Positions 12,117-25,211 of a stretch of DNA of 64,000 nt are shown here, in pieces (the stretch's first letter is position 1; each line of letters opens with the position of its first letter). This DNA is from Luscinia megarhynchos (taxonomy: Eukaryota; Chordata; Aves; Passeriformes; Turdidae), in contig CM067569.1 in assembly GCA_034336665.1 (NCBI GenBank), positions 24,215,320 to 24,279,319 on the forward strand, given 5' to 3'. The notes under the pieces were generated by a model. It was not told the DNA's origin. It did no database searches and saw nothing but the letters and a program-made list of their open reading frames with translations. The position numbers and the translations under genes are program-made.

Positions 12117-13285
12117 CAGGGGTGCTGTGCTGTGCTCCAGGGGTGCTGTGCTGTATTCCAGGGGTGCTGTGCTGTGCATCCAGGGGTGCTGTGCTGTGTT
12201 CCAGGGGTACTGTGCTGTGCATCCAGGGGTGCTGTGCTGTGCTCCAGGGGTGCTGTGCTGTGCTCCAGGGGTGCTGTGCTGTGCTGTGTTCCAGGGGTGC
12301 TGTGCTGTGCTCCAGGGGTGCTGTGCTGTGCTGTGTTCCAGGGGTGCTGTGCTCCAGGGGTGCTGTGCTGTGCTGTGTTCCAGGGGTGCTGTGCTGTGCT
12401 GTGTTCCAGGGGTGCTGTGCTGTGCTCCAGGGGTGCTGTGCTGTATTCCAGGGGTGCTGTGCATCCAGGGGTGCTGTGCTGTGTTCCAGGGGTACTGTGC
12501 TGTGCATCCAGGGGTGCTGTGCTGTGCTCCAGGGGTGCTGTGCTGTGCTGTGTTCCAGGGGTGCTGTGCTGTGCTCCAGGGGTGCTGTGCTGTATTCCAG
12601 GGGTGCTGTGCATCCAGGGGTGCTGTGCTGTGTTCCAGGGATGCTGTGCTGTGCATCCAGGGGTGCTGTGCTGTGTTCCAGGGATGCTGTGCTGTGCATC
12701 CAGGGGTGCTGTGCTGTGTTCCAGGGGATGCTGTGCTGTGCATCCAGGGGTGCTGTGCTGTGTTCCAGGGATGCTGTGCTGTGCTGTGCTCCAGGGGATG
12801 CTGTGCATCCAGAGATGCTGTGCTGTGCATCCAGGGATGCTGTGCTGTGTTCCAGGGGTGCTGTGCTGTGTTCCAGGGATGCTGTGCTGTGTTCCAGGGG
12901 TGCTGTGCTGTGTTCCAGGGGTGCTGTGCATCCAGGGATGCTGTGCATCCAGAGATGCTGTGCTGTGTTCCAGGGGTGCTGTGCTGTGTTCCAGGGATGC
13001 TGTGCATCCAGGGGTGCTGTGCTGTGTTCCAGGGGATGCTGTGCTGTGTTCCAGGGATGCTGTGCTGTGCATCCAGGGGTGCTGTGCTGTGTTCCAGGGG
13101 TGCTGTGCTGTGCTCCAGGGGTGCTGTGCATCCAGGGATGCTGTGCTGTGTTCCAGGGGTGCTGTGCTGTGTTCCAGGGGTGCTGTGCATCCAGGGATGC
13201 TGTGCTGTGTTCCAGGGGTGCTGTGCTGTGTTCCAGGGGTGCTGTGCATCCAGGGGTGCTGTGTTCCAAGGGTGCTGTGCTTCCA
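12117..13285. repeat. 1.17-kb GC-rich minisatellite, 16-27 bp units
   Basis: About 55 head-to-tail units are built on GGGGTGCTGTGCTGTGTTCCA (21 bp). Unit length changes in steps of five because the internal GCTGT pentamer occurs one, two or three times, so units of about 16-17, 21-22 and 26-27 bp are interleaved. The unit end varies between CTCCA, TTCCA, ATTCCA and CATCCA. Units beginning GGGGTG dominate the left half, whereas GGGATG appears from about 12637 and is common only in the right half. The rare variant GGGGTACTG occurs at 12204 and 12489, 285 bp apart, in similar unit neighbourhoods. No unit contains a stop in any frame on either strand, which explains the overlapping open frames of 390-560 codons. 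I do not regard these as genes. Confidence 0.95.
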
Positions 13286-16200
13286 GCCACCCTCCTGCTG
13301 CCTCACTGGGAGGGTGACCAGATACAAGAGGTAAATCCTGGTGCTCTGCCAGCCTGCAGAACACAGATTTCCCTCTCCTCCTTCCCACAGCACAGGAGAG
13401 CTTGAACCTGTCCCCTGAGCTCCCTGCTGGACCTCTCTGCTGGGCCAGCAGACAGCTGAAGGGATGGAGAGAGCAGCATGCCCAGCCTTGGCTGCACCTC
13501 AGGCTGCAGGGGTGCCCCCAGCTCCTGTCAGCCCTACAAAATGATGGATGTTATCCTGGTGTAAGCCAGGCAGCCTGTCAGTGCAGCTGCAGTACTCAAC
13601 CACCAGCCCCTGCTTGTTTTTCAGAAAGCAGAACTCTAAGCTCTAATATGTTGAGGAAAGTCCAGATTCATCTTTAAAACTTGGGTTCAGCTTGCAAATC
13701 ATTGTTTTTCTGGCAAACTAAATACATGAGCTCTTTTAAGGGGCTTCTGCATGAGGTCTTCATTTAGCTCTCAGTAACACCACAGCCATGTACAGCCATC
13801 TGGCAAAAGTCTTCTGGAGAAATATGACAGGCAGCACAGAGACAGCCTTCAGAAATTACCATGCAGCACTGACATAGTTCAGATGCTTGATTTTACCAAA
13901 GATCCTTCTGGACCTATATGGAAAAGGCCTCAGTGAACACAGAAATCCCCCCAAAGAGGTTCTCTGCCAGTGCAGCAGGGAGTGATGGATGCAGTTGGTG
14001 GTGCAGGCTGATACCGAGGAGGGATGGAAATGCAGCTGGCAGGGAGCACTGCAGCCCCAGCAGCAGCACAAGCTGCTGGCACAGTCCTGGGGATTTGTAG
14101 AATCGTGCTGGGTGCATGACAGAGAGTTCTGCCTCAGCCAGGAGGTGAATCCCTCAATAAGCTCGATGTGCTGAGGTTTCAGATGCATTCAAGCTGAGCA
14201 TCTCATTAAGTTTTAAGGAACAATTTCAAATATATGTGTAATTTTAGAAGGGAAGTGGGTTGTTATGCTGCAGTCAGCCCTCCACTTACTTTCTAATCAA
14301 TACATAAATGAGTGACAGACTCCAAAGGCTTTGGATTTTATCTGTTGTGCTTTTCTGTCACATCTCCTTATGGCTGGGATGCCTGTGTCCAAGGAGCTCT
14401 TCTCCAAAGGATGACAAAAAAGTCTGGTCTTGGATTCTGCAGAGGGCAAGAGCATCTTCCCAAGCACTGCCCAAGTGCCCCTGTGGGCACCAGGCTGCCT
14501 GCAGGTTGTGCTTCTCTCTGTATTATTCTGCCAGGTTAGTGGGGCTGGCACTGAACCAAAGCAAATTGTTATTTATTAAGCCTCCAGGTCAAGATTTGAC
14601 AGAAAATAGATTTAGGAAAAGAGAGGTATAGAAAATAAAACACAGAACACAAAGATTTGAACACAGCAATTGATTTCTTCTCCTATTTTCAGGGTCTATT
14701 TCTGAACTCCAGCAAAATTTACACACATTTGGGGTTCAGAACTTCTTCATCTTTTGGCTTTCTCTTTTCCCTTCTCTCTGCCTCCAAGCAGGCATCTTGG
14801 CTACCCAGGAATTTTGCCAGTCAGTGTGGCCAGTGCTTTGGTCACCCATGGCTAGTTGGGAATCCCTGAGTTTCTAGTCAGCTTTTTCACCTTCTCTGAG
14901 TAGTTTTCTCTTCCTTCATAAAGTTTTATACAGATTTATAGGTTTCATTTATAGAATATCACTTGCAAACACACGAACTTTGGTACATTTGGAAATTCTC
15001 ATGGAGAAATAAGAAGGAGAGTGTTGTGCAGCTGTCTCTGGGGCAGCATGCCCTTCCCACCTTCTCCAGCTCTGGGAGCTTCACACCACGTGCACTCTTC
15101 ATCAGGGCCCCACAAATGAGGCAGGGCTTTGGCAATTAGCAACAAAACTAAAATACAGCCATTCAAAAAAAACATTACTGAAACCACACATACAGACTAA
15201 AAGCACTTTTCCAGTGATGAGTTCAAGATGGATAAAAGCCTTTACATGTCACAGGGTGTCTTGGGTTTCCAAACGAGGAAGAATTAGAGGAGTCAACCCT
15301 TTAAATTTCCTATCTTTCAAGTGCTGTGTTTTACTGTCTAATTGCTTACTGCTGTCAACTCTTGATTATCTGGTGTAGCAAAGGACTGGGATGACCAAGA
15401 CAAAGTAAAAACAAAGATAATGCAAAGCACATGGTAATTAAATGGTAGGGAAAAAAAGGAAGAGCAGTGTGGAAGACTGAGTAGCAGTGACCTGGACAAG
15501 GGCTGATGTGGAGAACCATGTGATGGAAAAAGGGGCAGCTGATCCAAGCCCTTTTGTAACTCCCTTTGGGTTCCCTGTGCTCCCAGAATGATTAATGCCC
15601 AGCTTTGTTAATCTGCCTGTGAGTGGTTGGGGACTGCTTTATTTACTTTTCCTACGTGTCCAAGGAAGTGTTTTGCCCTCTGTGTGTTCCTGGTGGATGA
15701 TCAAAGCAAGGCCAGCACAGGGAAGGGTGAGCAGCTCACACTGCCAGGCAGAGCTGCCCATCCTGGCAGTGGTGATGCCCTCCCAGCCCTGTGCTGGGTG
15801 GGCAGGGCAGGCTGCCTCTCCACAGCAAACCAGCTGCAAATTGAATTCCATACAGGTGTGAGCAGGGAAGTGATTCAGGAATCGTTCCCAGATGTTGTAA
15901 AATCCCTCCAGCTCCCAGCCAAGCTGCTGGGGGCTTTCAAAACAGCTTACCACTGGCTGGAAAATGTTTATAGAGGGAACCCAAAGGCCAAACATTCATT
16001 CATATCTGCTCAGGGGAGACTGAATCCCTTCCTTGGGCTCAGGGTGTGTGGGCAGGTAGGCTGCAAGAGGATGTGCAGAGCCTTATCAGGCAGCTCATTG
16101 AGAAGAGCTTATGACTTTCACAGAGCTGCTTTCTGACTGACTTTCTTCCAGAGCAACCATCCTCGCTCTCCCCTCTGGCACTGTGACCCTGGAACAAGCG

Positions 16201-18440
16201 TATCACAGTTTTGGCATGTGTGGGACATGCTACCACAGCACAGCAATATTATATGGCAAGCACAGCATATGTTTTGGAAGAGAGTTCAGTTTATTTTAGC
16301 TGCTCCAAATTTACTTGACCTGTTTAATCCAGCTTTCACACTACATCATTTCAATGACTGGGACTGCTTTTAGGTCGTGCCCCACAGAACATGTGCAGCC
16401 AGTTGGCCTTTCATCTGTGTGCTTAATTGCCCAAAATGATTTCCATGTGATCAACATAAACCCCCAACACCCATGACAGGCCAGGCCACTCCATCATCCA
16501 GGCTGTGTTTGGCAGGTGCAGGGTCTGTCCCACTGAGAAAGGAATAGTGTGAACATGGCATGCTGGGGAGTCCAGGCAGCTTCCAGCTGGGCATCAGCTG
16601 ATTGCTCTGGCTAGCCTGGCTAGATGTCAATGGGTTAATATTGATCCAGTTGATATCGACCCAGGCACCCACAGGAAGGCTGTGAGGGGCAGAGCTCCTG
16701 GCACAGGCAGCCCCAAGCTGCTCTGGAGGCTGAGCCATGGCATTGCTTGGCTCTTTGCTGCTCTGCATGTGGAAGCAGCAGCTGGGGCTGGTGCTGCTGT
16801 GGGGGCTGCTCCATCCCAGGGATGCTCAGACACACCTCTCCTTTTGGGACTGCCCCTCTGAGTGCCAGGGCTGCTGCAGGTGGCCTGAGGCACATGCTGA
16901 GCTGGGGGATGGGACAGCAGGCAGTGCCCTGGTCACTCCAGAAGCACCACAGGAGGGACAGCCACCATGGCTGCACCCCCACCTGTGCCCAGCACACCTG
17001 TGCTGCTGCTGTGGCTGTGCCCCCTGCCTTGCAGGGCCTTCAGGGTAGTACCCTGAACGGGGCCCATGCCCCATGCAGAATGAGGTGATTGCTGGCATCA
17101 TTTCTTTACAAGAGAGCTGCTCTTTCCCCTCTTCTACCCCCTGTTTTTTCCTGACAACAGCAGCACCCCTCACCCCTGCCTGGCACACTCCCTCACCAGC
17201 CAACTGAATCATCCTGGAGACAGGAGGCTTTTTTGGGTCCTAAAACTCTACAAGGCAAAGGCTTACAGAATACACCCATATGCCCTGCCTGGAAACTGGC
17301 TCCCACCTCTGTGGAAAAAGCCAGACAGTCTCAATTAGGCATTCGTGGAAAGTGGGGACAAGCTGGGGCTGGAGCCAGGAGCTGTAAAACTTTCCACGTT
17401 TGCCAGCACAGATCCTGCAGACCCGTCTGCTCGTTCCATCTCAGCCTCCTTGCTAGGCAGAAATGTGCTGAGAGGAGAGATCAGGAGTCTTCACACCCAG
17501 CACTCTCTGGCTGGGGTGGTTTGCTGTGCTGTGAAACCATTGCTCTGTGGCATTGTCTCCCCTGAGGCTCCCAGCAGTGTGTGCTCTGCCCCAGGAGCTA
17601 GGCAGTGCCTCCAACAAAACAAGCAAAGAGGCTCCACCAGGCCATTCAGGGGCCAGAAAAATCAGATTCATCCCTGATGGGAAATCCTCCTGGAGCTCTT
17701 GCACTGAGGATTGACAGGAGGAGCTTTGGGAAGAAGGACAGGCCAGGATTGTTTGGCTGCAAGCCAGCTGCCATTGGCCACACCTGGGGACTAATGGAGC
17801 AAGCAGGAACTCAGCTCACACCCTTAGAAAGCAGTGCTGTCTGCCTCAGCTGAGACTTTCTGGGTTCTCTGCTAAGCCAGCAGCTGGGACCGTGTGAGAA
17901 AGACCAGAAATCCCAATTGTGACTAGAATACAGAGACCTTGATTTGCTTCCTGGGAGGGCAGGGATGGCTGTGGTCACTCACCTGGGCCCTTCTGCAGGG
18001 CAAAGAAGGTTTTTAGGAGTGTGACTGGCACTGGAGAGAACCAGGGTGTTTGTGTGGGGCAAGGGCTGAGGGAATGTGTGTGGCAACACAATTAAGGATG
18101 TTTGGAGGGCACAGCATGTTAATGCAATTCCAAATATGTTTTTGAAAAATCAGGGGTGGTGCAAAGCATGTAATGCAACTTCAGACTTAAAATGAGCAAC
18201 TACTGTAAAATACAGGGGCAGTGGGGATTGGTTGGAAGAGGCAAGAGAAAGTGGGGAGGTATGAGGCATGGAGGGGCTTTAAATTTACACCTCCTGATAT
18301 TTTAGGCACTTACAAACTAAATCTATAGGTGAAGGAGCCTCTGATGAAGTTCACCACCTTTATAATCTAAACATGCATGTCTCATTCCAGTCACTGAGCA
18401 GACTTTACCCAGCTGAGTGTTTTAGGAAATTTGTTTGGGA

Positions 18441-18535
18441 GTTTGTTTGTTTGTTTGCCTGCATGTTCTGGTAACAGGACACAGCCTTGGAGTGAACTAG
18501 TAGCAGATTTCTTTTTTCTTTTTCTTTCTTTCTTA
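18441..18535 (+). repeat. short GTTT repeat and adjacent pyrimidine tract
   Basis: About four GTTT units lie at 18441-18457, and a C/T tract (CTTT-rich) lies at 18508-18534. The tract ends in TTAG followed by GTAT, which resembles a splice acceptor on the plus strand. The sequence after it does not encode a recognisable exon, so this is most simply low-complexity DNA. Confidence 0.6.
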
Positions 18536-20685
18536 GGTATCCCCAAAAGGGATTGGTTACATCTACATTGGTTACAGACTAGACAGTATCTGTGCTAAGA
18601 AAAAACAGCACTGTTTTTAACTCTTTAAGAAAACCAGAATATGTGCCAATGATGAAAGTGAGATTTATATGCCCACCACTACCTGCTGTATTGTCAATCT
18701 TTACAGAAAGAACCCAGGTGACAAATTTCCCCTACTTATCATATTTAGAAAGCTGTTGGAAATCAGCAAGATTTCCTGGTAAAGCTTTGAAGGGAAGATC
18801 ATGTTTATGAAGTGTATTAAATTCTTATTAAAAAAAAAAAAGAAGTAAGATTTATTTCACATGTACAGTCCTTGAGAGAGCAAATCACACATACCTGGGG
18901 CTGAACTTCCCCTTTGCTGGGACTGTAAAGCCTTATTTGAGACCCTATTGCTTCTCCTGTCGTGATAAATTCTTGCAGAGGTGCACAGGGCTCAGTGCAG
19001 GAGAGAAAATGGGCACTTTCTTCTCTTGGCTACATTTATTTCACACAAACCTCCTGATGTATCTTCTTTGGTCTGCCTCAGGCTGACATTTCCCTCCGTG
19101 CAGAGAGGATGGCCAGAGATATTTATGGCAGAAAAGACAAAGCTTTCCTCAGCCCAGACGTGCCCATCTCAGGGCTTTCCTCCCTGTGATTCTGGGTGTC
19201 CCTGGCTCTCAGCTGGCAGAAGGGCTCAGCCCAGCACGGCTGGAGCCCAGCACAGCTTGGCTGCCTCCAGACACGGTGCCTGGCCCAGCCACAGCCTGAA
19301 CCTTTGTTACAGCTCCATTTACTGCACCTCCTGGATGCCAGGAGTGCTTAAACACCTCTTAGAAACTTTCCTTGGCGCAGTAAATTCTTTTGTGACCCCA
19401 GAAAACCATATGGTAAGGCTCAGCGAGGGCTAAACCCTGTCCTTGCCACTTGGAGGGCAAGAGTGGCTGGTGTGGCCCAGCAAGCAGGAATGCAGAGTAT
19501 AGATGCTTTTAAAATAGCTTTAAACACAGCTAATTAACAACAGCTTTTTTTTTTTTTTTAAATCTATAATCAAGGAATTTTATGAAAATGAAACCCAAAC
19601 AACAAAAAAATTGCTACATTTTTTTTTGCAGTGCAATATTCCATTGGAGACTACAAATTAGTTTCAATTAGTTTCCTGCCAATTAGCCCAACCAAGCGTG
19701 AGCATAGCTGGGTTGCATGGTCCTGCTGCAGAGCATGACTGCTCATTCCATGAATGAACTGAAGGGTCTTTCCCTGGGCATATGTCTGAGTCTCCCCCAG
19801 CTGACATGAATCTAGTAGGTGCCACAAATATCCTTAGGGGGCTGAAGGATGTCTACCTTCACATATGGCAGCTCCTAATGTCACACAGAAAATAATCCTT
19901 GGGCCAGGATAATCAGACTAGCACCTACTCAGATACCCTCTCTCCTACAGCAGCTTAGTGAGGGAAAAGATAGGAACCACAACCTTCTGTTGGCAGCTTC
20001 TGTGCTTTGGGACTTCCTGAGCAGGGTCACAGCTTTGTGGTTAATTACCCTTGCAGAGTTTAATTTTTTTTTTTTTAATGTGGTTTTGTAGTTGGTTTTG
20101 ATCTCATTTATTCTTTTGACAGCTAGAATATCCCATGACTATGCATTTCAGTCTGCTGTGTGAAATTTTTGTTTTAATTATATTACCTCAGATGTTTGTA
20201 TCCAAAATTCCCTTCTTCTAGGAGGGTTGTAGAAGCAATTAATATTTCTTCCCTTATTTGTGTCATTTATTATATTGTGGGATATTAACACATCTTCCCT
20301 CAATGACCTCTTTTCCAGAAGATGGAGGCCTAGTCACATTTCACAGGGAAATAATTTCTTTCATTTCATCATTCCTGTTTTTTTTTCTATTTTTATTTTG
20401 TCCTTTAATTGATAAAGATCATATATTTATGTTTTCTCTTTGGTTTTTTGTTCCTACTTCCAAATCCTCTGTTTGTCTTTTTTTAAGCTATTATGCCTTT
20501 GAGTTGAACAATCCAATAAAACACAATGCATGTATTCCTGACTGTTACTAGCTAATTTAAAATCTGTTTTTCAATATGCACCATTTGGGGCATCTCACTG
20601 AGCATCAGGGACTCTCTCAGCTGGAGAGTGTCTGGTTTTGCTTTTGCTTCTCTGAATCAGTGCATTACTCTTCACCTCCCAGCTT

Positions 20686-20740
20686 AATAAACCTGGTTTC
20701 ATTCCTTCAATCCTGGAAGATGTTGGTGTGAGTGGTTGTC
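20686..20740 (+). terminator. candidate plus-strand polyadenylation site
   Basis: AATAAA at 20686-20691 is followed about 30 bp later by a GT-rich stretch (20721-20740, TGTTGGTGTGAGTGGTTGTC). That is the spacing and composition of a classical upstream hexamer plus downstream element. A plus-strand transcript ending here would converge on the minus-strand ZCCHC24. No exon feeding into it was identified, so the site may be a chance match. Confidence 0.25.
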
Positions 20741-23700
20741 TTTATTTAACTCAGACTCTTTTGCTTCAGTTTAATTAAAGAAATGCAAAAACTTGTGGTA
20801 GCCAAGTATCCAAAAAAGTAACCACACTTAGTTGCTGGGCAAGGTATTAGTTGCTGTGTGTAATTGCTTTGTATTCACAAATTGTCCAAGACATTCAGAA
20901 ACTCTAGCAGGGTATGCTGGAAAGCAATTTTAATTGGTTGATTTCAACATGTGCTATTCAAGCTTCTGTCTAGTGAAGTTTACTTGTGTACATCTCTTAG
21001 TGAAATACCTACAGCTGAGGAAGATTTAACTGTGTTGTTCTTTCAGTTCCTGTGAACATCAGAATCAGAGCTGTCTCTCCTCGATGTGAACTGAGCTCCC
21101 TTTGTGAAGATTCCTGCTGGTGGCACTGCTGCCTGTGCCCTTTTCCCTGAGGCACTGCTGGGTTTGTGCTGCAGCAGGCACAGCCAGGCAGGAAGCCCCT
21201 GCACCTGAGGAGGAGCTGGTGCCCAGCCCCATTCCCCTGCATCCCTTTCCCACCCCCACAGCTGCCCAGCACAGATGGAGCCTCAGCAGCCAGGGCCAGT
21301 GGCCAATTTAAGTGAGGCAGACAAAAAGGAGGCCCTTTCCAGGGGCTGTGGGTTTCAACTCTCTGAATTTTGACCTGAGGGTACTCTGCAGAGATGATTT
21401 TTTTTTTTTCTTGTGCTAGTGGTATTTGTCTATTTATCATTGTTTTATTTGCAAGCAGGGAGTGTTGAGGTCTTGCTTCCTATTACTTCTGCAGTGTTTT
21501 CTTGCATTATTTCTTCAAGTTTTGCTGGGTGAGATCAAGTGGGGCATAAGTATGTCTGGCTCCTTGGAAATCCTTTGGGTTGTACCTCCTCAGGTTGAAA
21601 AACTCTAAGGAAACTTAATGGAAAGCTGGCTAGTGTTAGATTTCCCATACCTGCTGCTTTGATACCTGTTCAGAAATTGTGTAAGAGAAAGCTTTCTTAT
21701 GGTGTTCTGGCATTCTCTTCTCTGGTCTCAGCTGGTGAACAGGAGACTACAGCAGTGATTAAAGAAAATCTTTGGTTTACAGCCTAAAACATACATAAAG
21801 CATTTGGCTATGATTTGCTTTCTCTGCAGACATGGGGTTTGGCTGGGTAAGCTGGGCATGCAAGGTCCATTTTTACCTCTTACTAAAAAAAAAAAAGGCA
21901 ATAAATTAATGATGAGTGTATTTTTATTTAGCTAAGTTCATGGCACAAGCATTAAGCCTTCAAAGAATGCCCAGGGTTACTGCTGCTCCTGGTGTGCCCA
22001 GGGGCCCTGGAGCTGTGTGCCTGGCAGTGCTGTACAGGGCTGTGTCTCTGCTCTGCTCTCCTGCACAGCACCCCGTGGCTGTCTCTGCTGCCCTGGGCTG
22101 CACCTCAGGGATGCTCCAACACCTCACAACTGCCTCTGCTGCAGTCTTGGATACAGACCCCAGATAGGCTGACTGAGGCTGGTGTTTCTCAGCATGCTCA
22201 ATTGCAAAAATGTCTTACAAAGCTTGCAAAAGGATCGTGAGAGGTGTTAGTCTAAGTTGTTTGAATGAGGTTTTGTAGTTTTGGTGTCATGGCCAGTTTT
22301 CTGGGTTTGGTTATCTGAAATGTGTTTGGGATACAGATGGTGAGGAAGAGCAGTTGCACCACTTTAGGTAAAACAAAAGTGCTTGAGGCATAGGAGTGCT
22401 GGTTGTCCCCACACTGTTTCCCTAAGTCCAGAAGGTGAACACTAGAGAACAGCAAACCTGAATGTTGCACTCTATTTTTCAGGATCACAAACTAAATATA
22501 TTTATCAAGAGTAAGAATTTGCTATGTTCCTGTTAGGAGGTTTCTTTAGTTCTTAGTGGAAAGACCTGACTGTCAGCATTCAGCTCTTGGTGGTTTAGGT
22601 TCCATTTTTTCTTGCCAATGTCCCTTGTGTACAGACTTTTGCAGAGGGGTATGGATTCAGGAGCAGCCTTTTAAAACATCTGTTTTATGGCAGTGAATAT
22701 TCTGTGTCTGTGGGCCCTGAGTGAGATTACACAAGTGTTATGTGCAGACTGTTTCCCCTTCTTAGCTGGGATTGAAGTCTCTAGTCTCTAATCTCCATAC
22801 CTGCTATACAGTGGGAGGATCTGAGCAGAAGCTTTCGGTGGGATGTGATGAACTTGAGGAGTAATAGCCTTGGTGTGCTGTTTAAATGGGTTTCATTTAA
22901 TAATAATAAAACAGCTTTCAAAGTATCAGTGTTACATGAAATCCATGTTAATGAAAGCCCTATTATTTTTCCTGCAGTGGGAAGCATTTGGCCCTTCCAT
23001 TACAAGTGGGTTAGTGCATTGTCTCTTGACCTCATTCTGCAGAGCAGGAAGGTGAAATGCCAGGCAATGAAAAATGATGGAAGAGTAGTTAGATTATTTT
23101 TGTTGATGCCATATTGTTGGTGTTAATCTACTCTCTTTTTTAAATGTGAAAAAGTTATTTCTTTGAGGAATCATAGAAAATGTGGTAATAGGGAGCTAGG
23201 ACTTTGCAGTTGTACTCAGCATGTTTTCTTGTCTCCAGTTAAGTGCTAAATCTGAGGTGTTTGTGGGTTCTTCAGGAAGCCTCAGTCTTCTCTAAAAAGA
23301 AAGATGTATTTCAGTTCTGAGCTTGGCTTTGTGGCTTCTGTTTGCTATGGGAAAAGTGCTGTAGCCAAATTTAAAGTGAAGAGCAGTATGTTTTATTTTT
23401 CAAACAAAAATTTACCAACACATTCTGAGTATGTGCTTTCCCTTTCCACAGGGCTCAGCTGGGAGATGTCTTTCATCATTTGATGAAGCAGTCTGTTTTC
23501 AAGGCTTCAGAACTGTACAACTCCCTTGTCAGACTCTTCTTCCAACATTGCATACCAATGCACAAACGTGTGGAGGTGGTTTTGCTCTCTCCTATGTGTA
23601 CTGAATGAGGACTTAAATCCAGAAATCAGGATTGCTTGTGATAGAAACGGTGTCAATGTGGTGAAGATCTCCAAGTGGCAAATATGCCCTGTGTTTGTAG

Positions 23701-24392
23701 GGATTAGCAGGCACAGAAAAATGTGTGCTCTAATGTGTGTCTAATGAAACTTTTCTGCTTGTTTTAAATGAAGGAAATTCCTTGTGTTAGCGGCACAAAA
23801 AAAAAAAAAAAAATCCAAAGTTAATTTCTTGATGTCCTTATTTTAATTTCTGTTCTTTGTAGTATTGTCAGTCTCAGGAGAAAAATTACTTGCCACTGAA
23901 CTTTGGCTTGGAGTGTGAGAAGAGCATTGCTAATACACAACAAGCACTTAGTAGACCTAACTCTTGCTAACTTCTTGTGTTTGCAAGCAATGATGAATGT
24001 TATTTTTCATGAAAGAAACCTTCAGACACATAAGCTTTCCTATCCAACCGAAGGCTACAAGTGTACTTTGATTACAGAAGCTTTTCCTGGAGAAGGAATG
24101 TTAGACAACAGCAGGCTGTTAAAAACGAGGAGCTGGCACCATTAACCTGAGGTGCCCCACTAGCAGTGAAGAGATGTCACCCTGGATGTGACCAGGCTCC
24201 TTGAGCACAGGGGCTCACTGCAGTGCAGAAATTCTTCTTCCATGGTCTGGCTCATGGCTGGGCCATAGCAGGTTTGCTCCACCAGACTGTGTTTGGCCAG
24301 AACCAGGAAGCCACTGCAGCTGGGAGTAAAGTATCAAAGGAAGGAATGTTCAAGAAAACCATGCCACGCTCCTGCTGGGTTTTTTGCAATAC

Positions 24393-24398
24393 TTTAAT
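24393..24398 (-). terminator. ZCCHC24: candidate distal poly(A) signal ATTAAA for ZCCHC24
   Basis: The minus strand reads ATTAAA here, the commonest variant hexamer, with a possible cleavage site 10-20 bp further along. It is the last hexamer before the AT-rich, UTR-like composition stops. An AATAAA at 24618-24623 is the nearest alternative. No strong GT-rich element is obvious downstream, so confidence is modest. Confidence 0.35.
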
Positions 24399-25189
24399 AC
24401 AGCATTAAAATGCTAGAATACTAGAGGAAAGCTGTATACTATCCAGCAAATAAGGCACATGTCGGAATGCCATTTTATGGACAATCCACAACAGAGGTTT
24501 TACAGTCTTGTTAACAACACAGTCACCAGATGAGCAAGCTGTCATCATGATTGCTGAAACAGAACTGGTACCTCTGAGGCCTTTGTCCATAGGTTTTGTT
24601 TGTTCTAGCTGTACAAGTTTATTAACAGTTACAGAAAAAGAAATTATACAATTTGCCAACTGAATCTCACAAGGTCAGTGGGTACAGCTAAACAAATGTA
24701 ATAATCATTAGGTTAAATTTTTTTTAAAGCTGAAGAAATTCATAAAATAGTGTTAGTTTTAGCACTATTACACAATGCAGTGAGTGCTGTACTAAATAAC
24801 CTTTTAAAGGAAACAAGAATCCAGTATAGGGCTGGGCAGACCTCCCATTTTAGCATGGTAAAATATCAAACTAAAAACTCAATCCTTCATAATATAATCA
24901 AACTACATGAAATGTAAAGTGTAAAATGCTTCGAATACGTGCACATGCATATTCTATATTGCTATGAGTTCTAATTAAAATAAACGTAAACCCCTACAAT
25001 AACCTACTTCAATCCTTTTACATCCTTTGATTGATATTATTGCTGTAGATGATACTGCATAGCTGAGCTCACAGTCTGCAAAGAGTTGTGAAAGTCAAGT
25101 CAAGCAGCGTCCCAACCAACTTTCCTCCCCTGTGGCAGTGGGGAAGGGAAGAGCCACCACTGGAAACCCGCCTTGTGCTTGGAGTTTCT

Positions 25190-25211
25190 GAGCGCCGAGC
25201 CCACGGCGCTC
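25190..25211. other. GC-rich perfect hairpin in AT-rich putative 3' UTR
   Basis: An 8-bp perfect inverted repeat pairs GAGCGCCG (25190-25197) with CGGCGCTC (25204-25211) across a 6-nt loop. It lies in a small CpG-containing patch (about 25130-25230) that stands out in otherwise AT-rich DNA. In a minus-strand ZCCHC24 transcript it would form a stable stem. Function is unknown. Confidence 0.6.

Larger units (their letters stand above)
13286..24379. other. intergenic stretch, no gene recognised
   Basis: Mixed-composition unique DNA. The left third (to about 17.9 kb) is GC-richer, and the rest becomes AT-rich with several T or A runs (19.54, 20.06, 21.40, 21.89 kb, and A17 at 23797-23813). In mammals PPIF lies on this side of ZCCHC24 in convergent orientation. 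I looked by eye for cyclophilin exons and found none. The open frames (for example 15627-16136 and 18981-19433, plus) have no recognisable domains. One plus-strand poly(A)-like site is listed separately. Confidence 0.4.

Noticed and set aside
11714..13405. Open frames of 390-563 codons on both strands, rich in Cys-Ala-Val-Leu or His-Ser-Thr-Pro
   Set aside because: They are translations of the minisatellite unit, which has no stop in any frame. There is no start context, domain or splice support.
18508..18540. Pyrimidine tract plus TTAG as a plus-strand splice acceptor
   Set aside because: The downstream sequence reaches stops quickly in all frames and has no recognisable peptide; explained by low-complexity DNA.
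1..24379. Cyclophilin (PPIF) exons, expected from mammalian gene order to the left of ZCCHC24
   Set aside because: By-eye search for the conserved cyclophilin blocks found none. PPIF may lie further left or elsewhere in this species.
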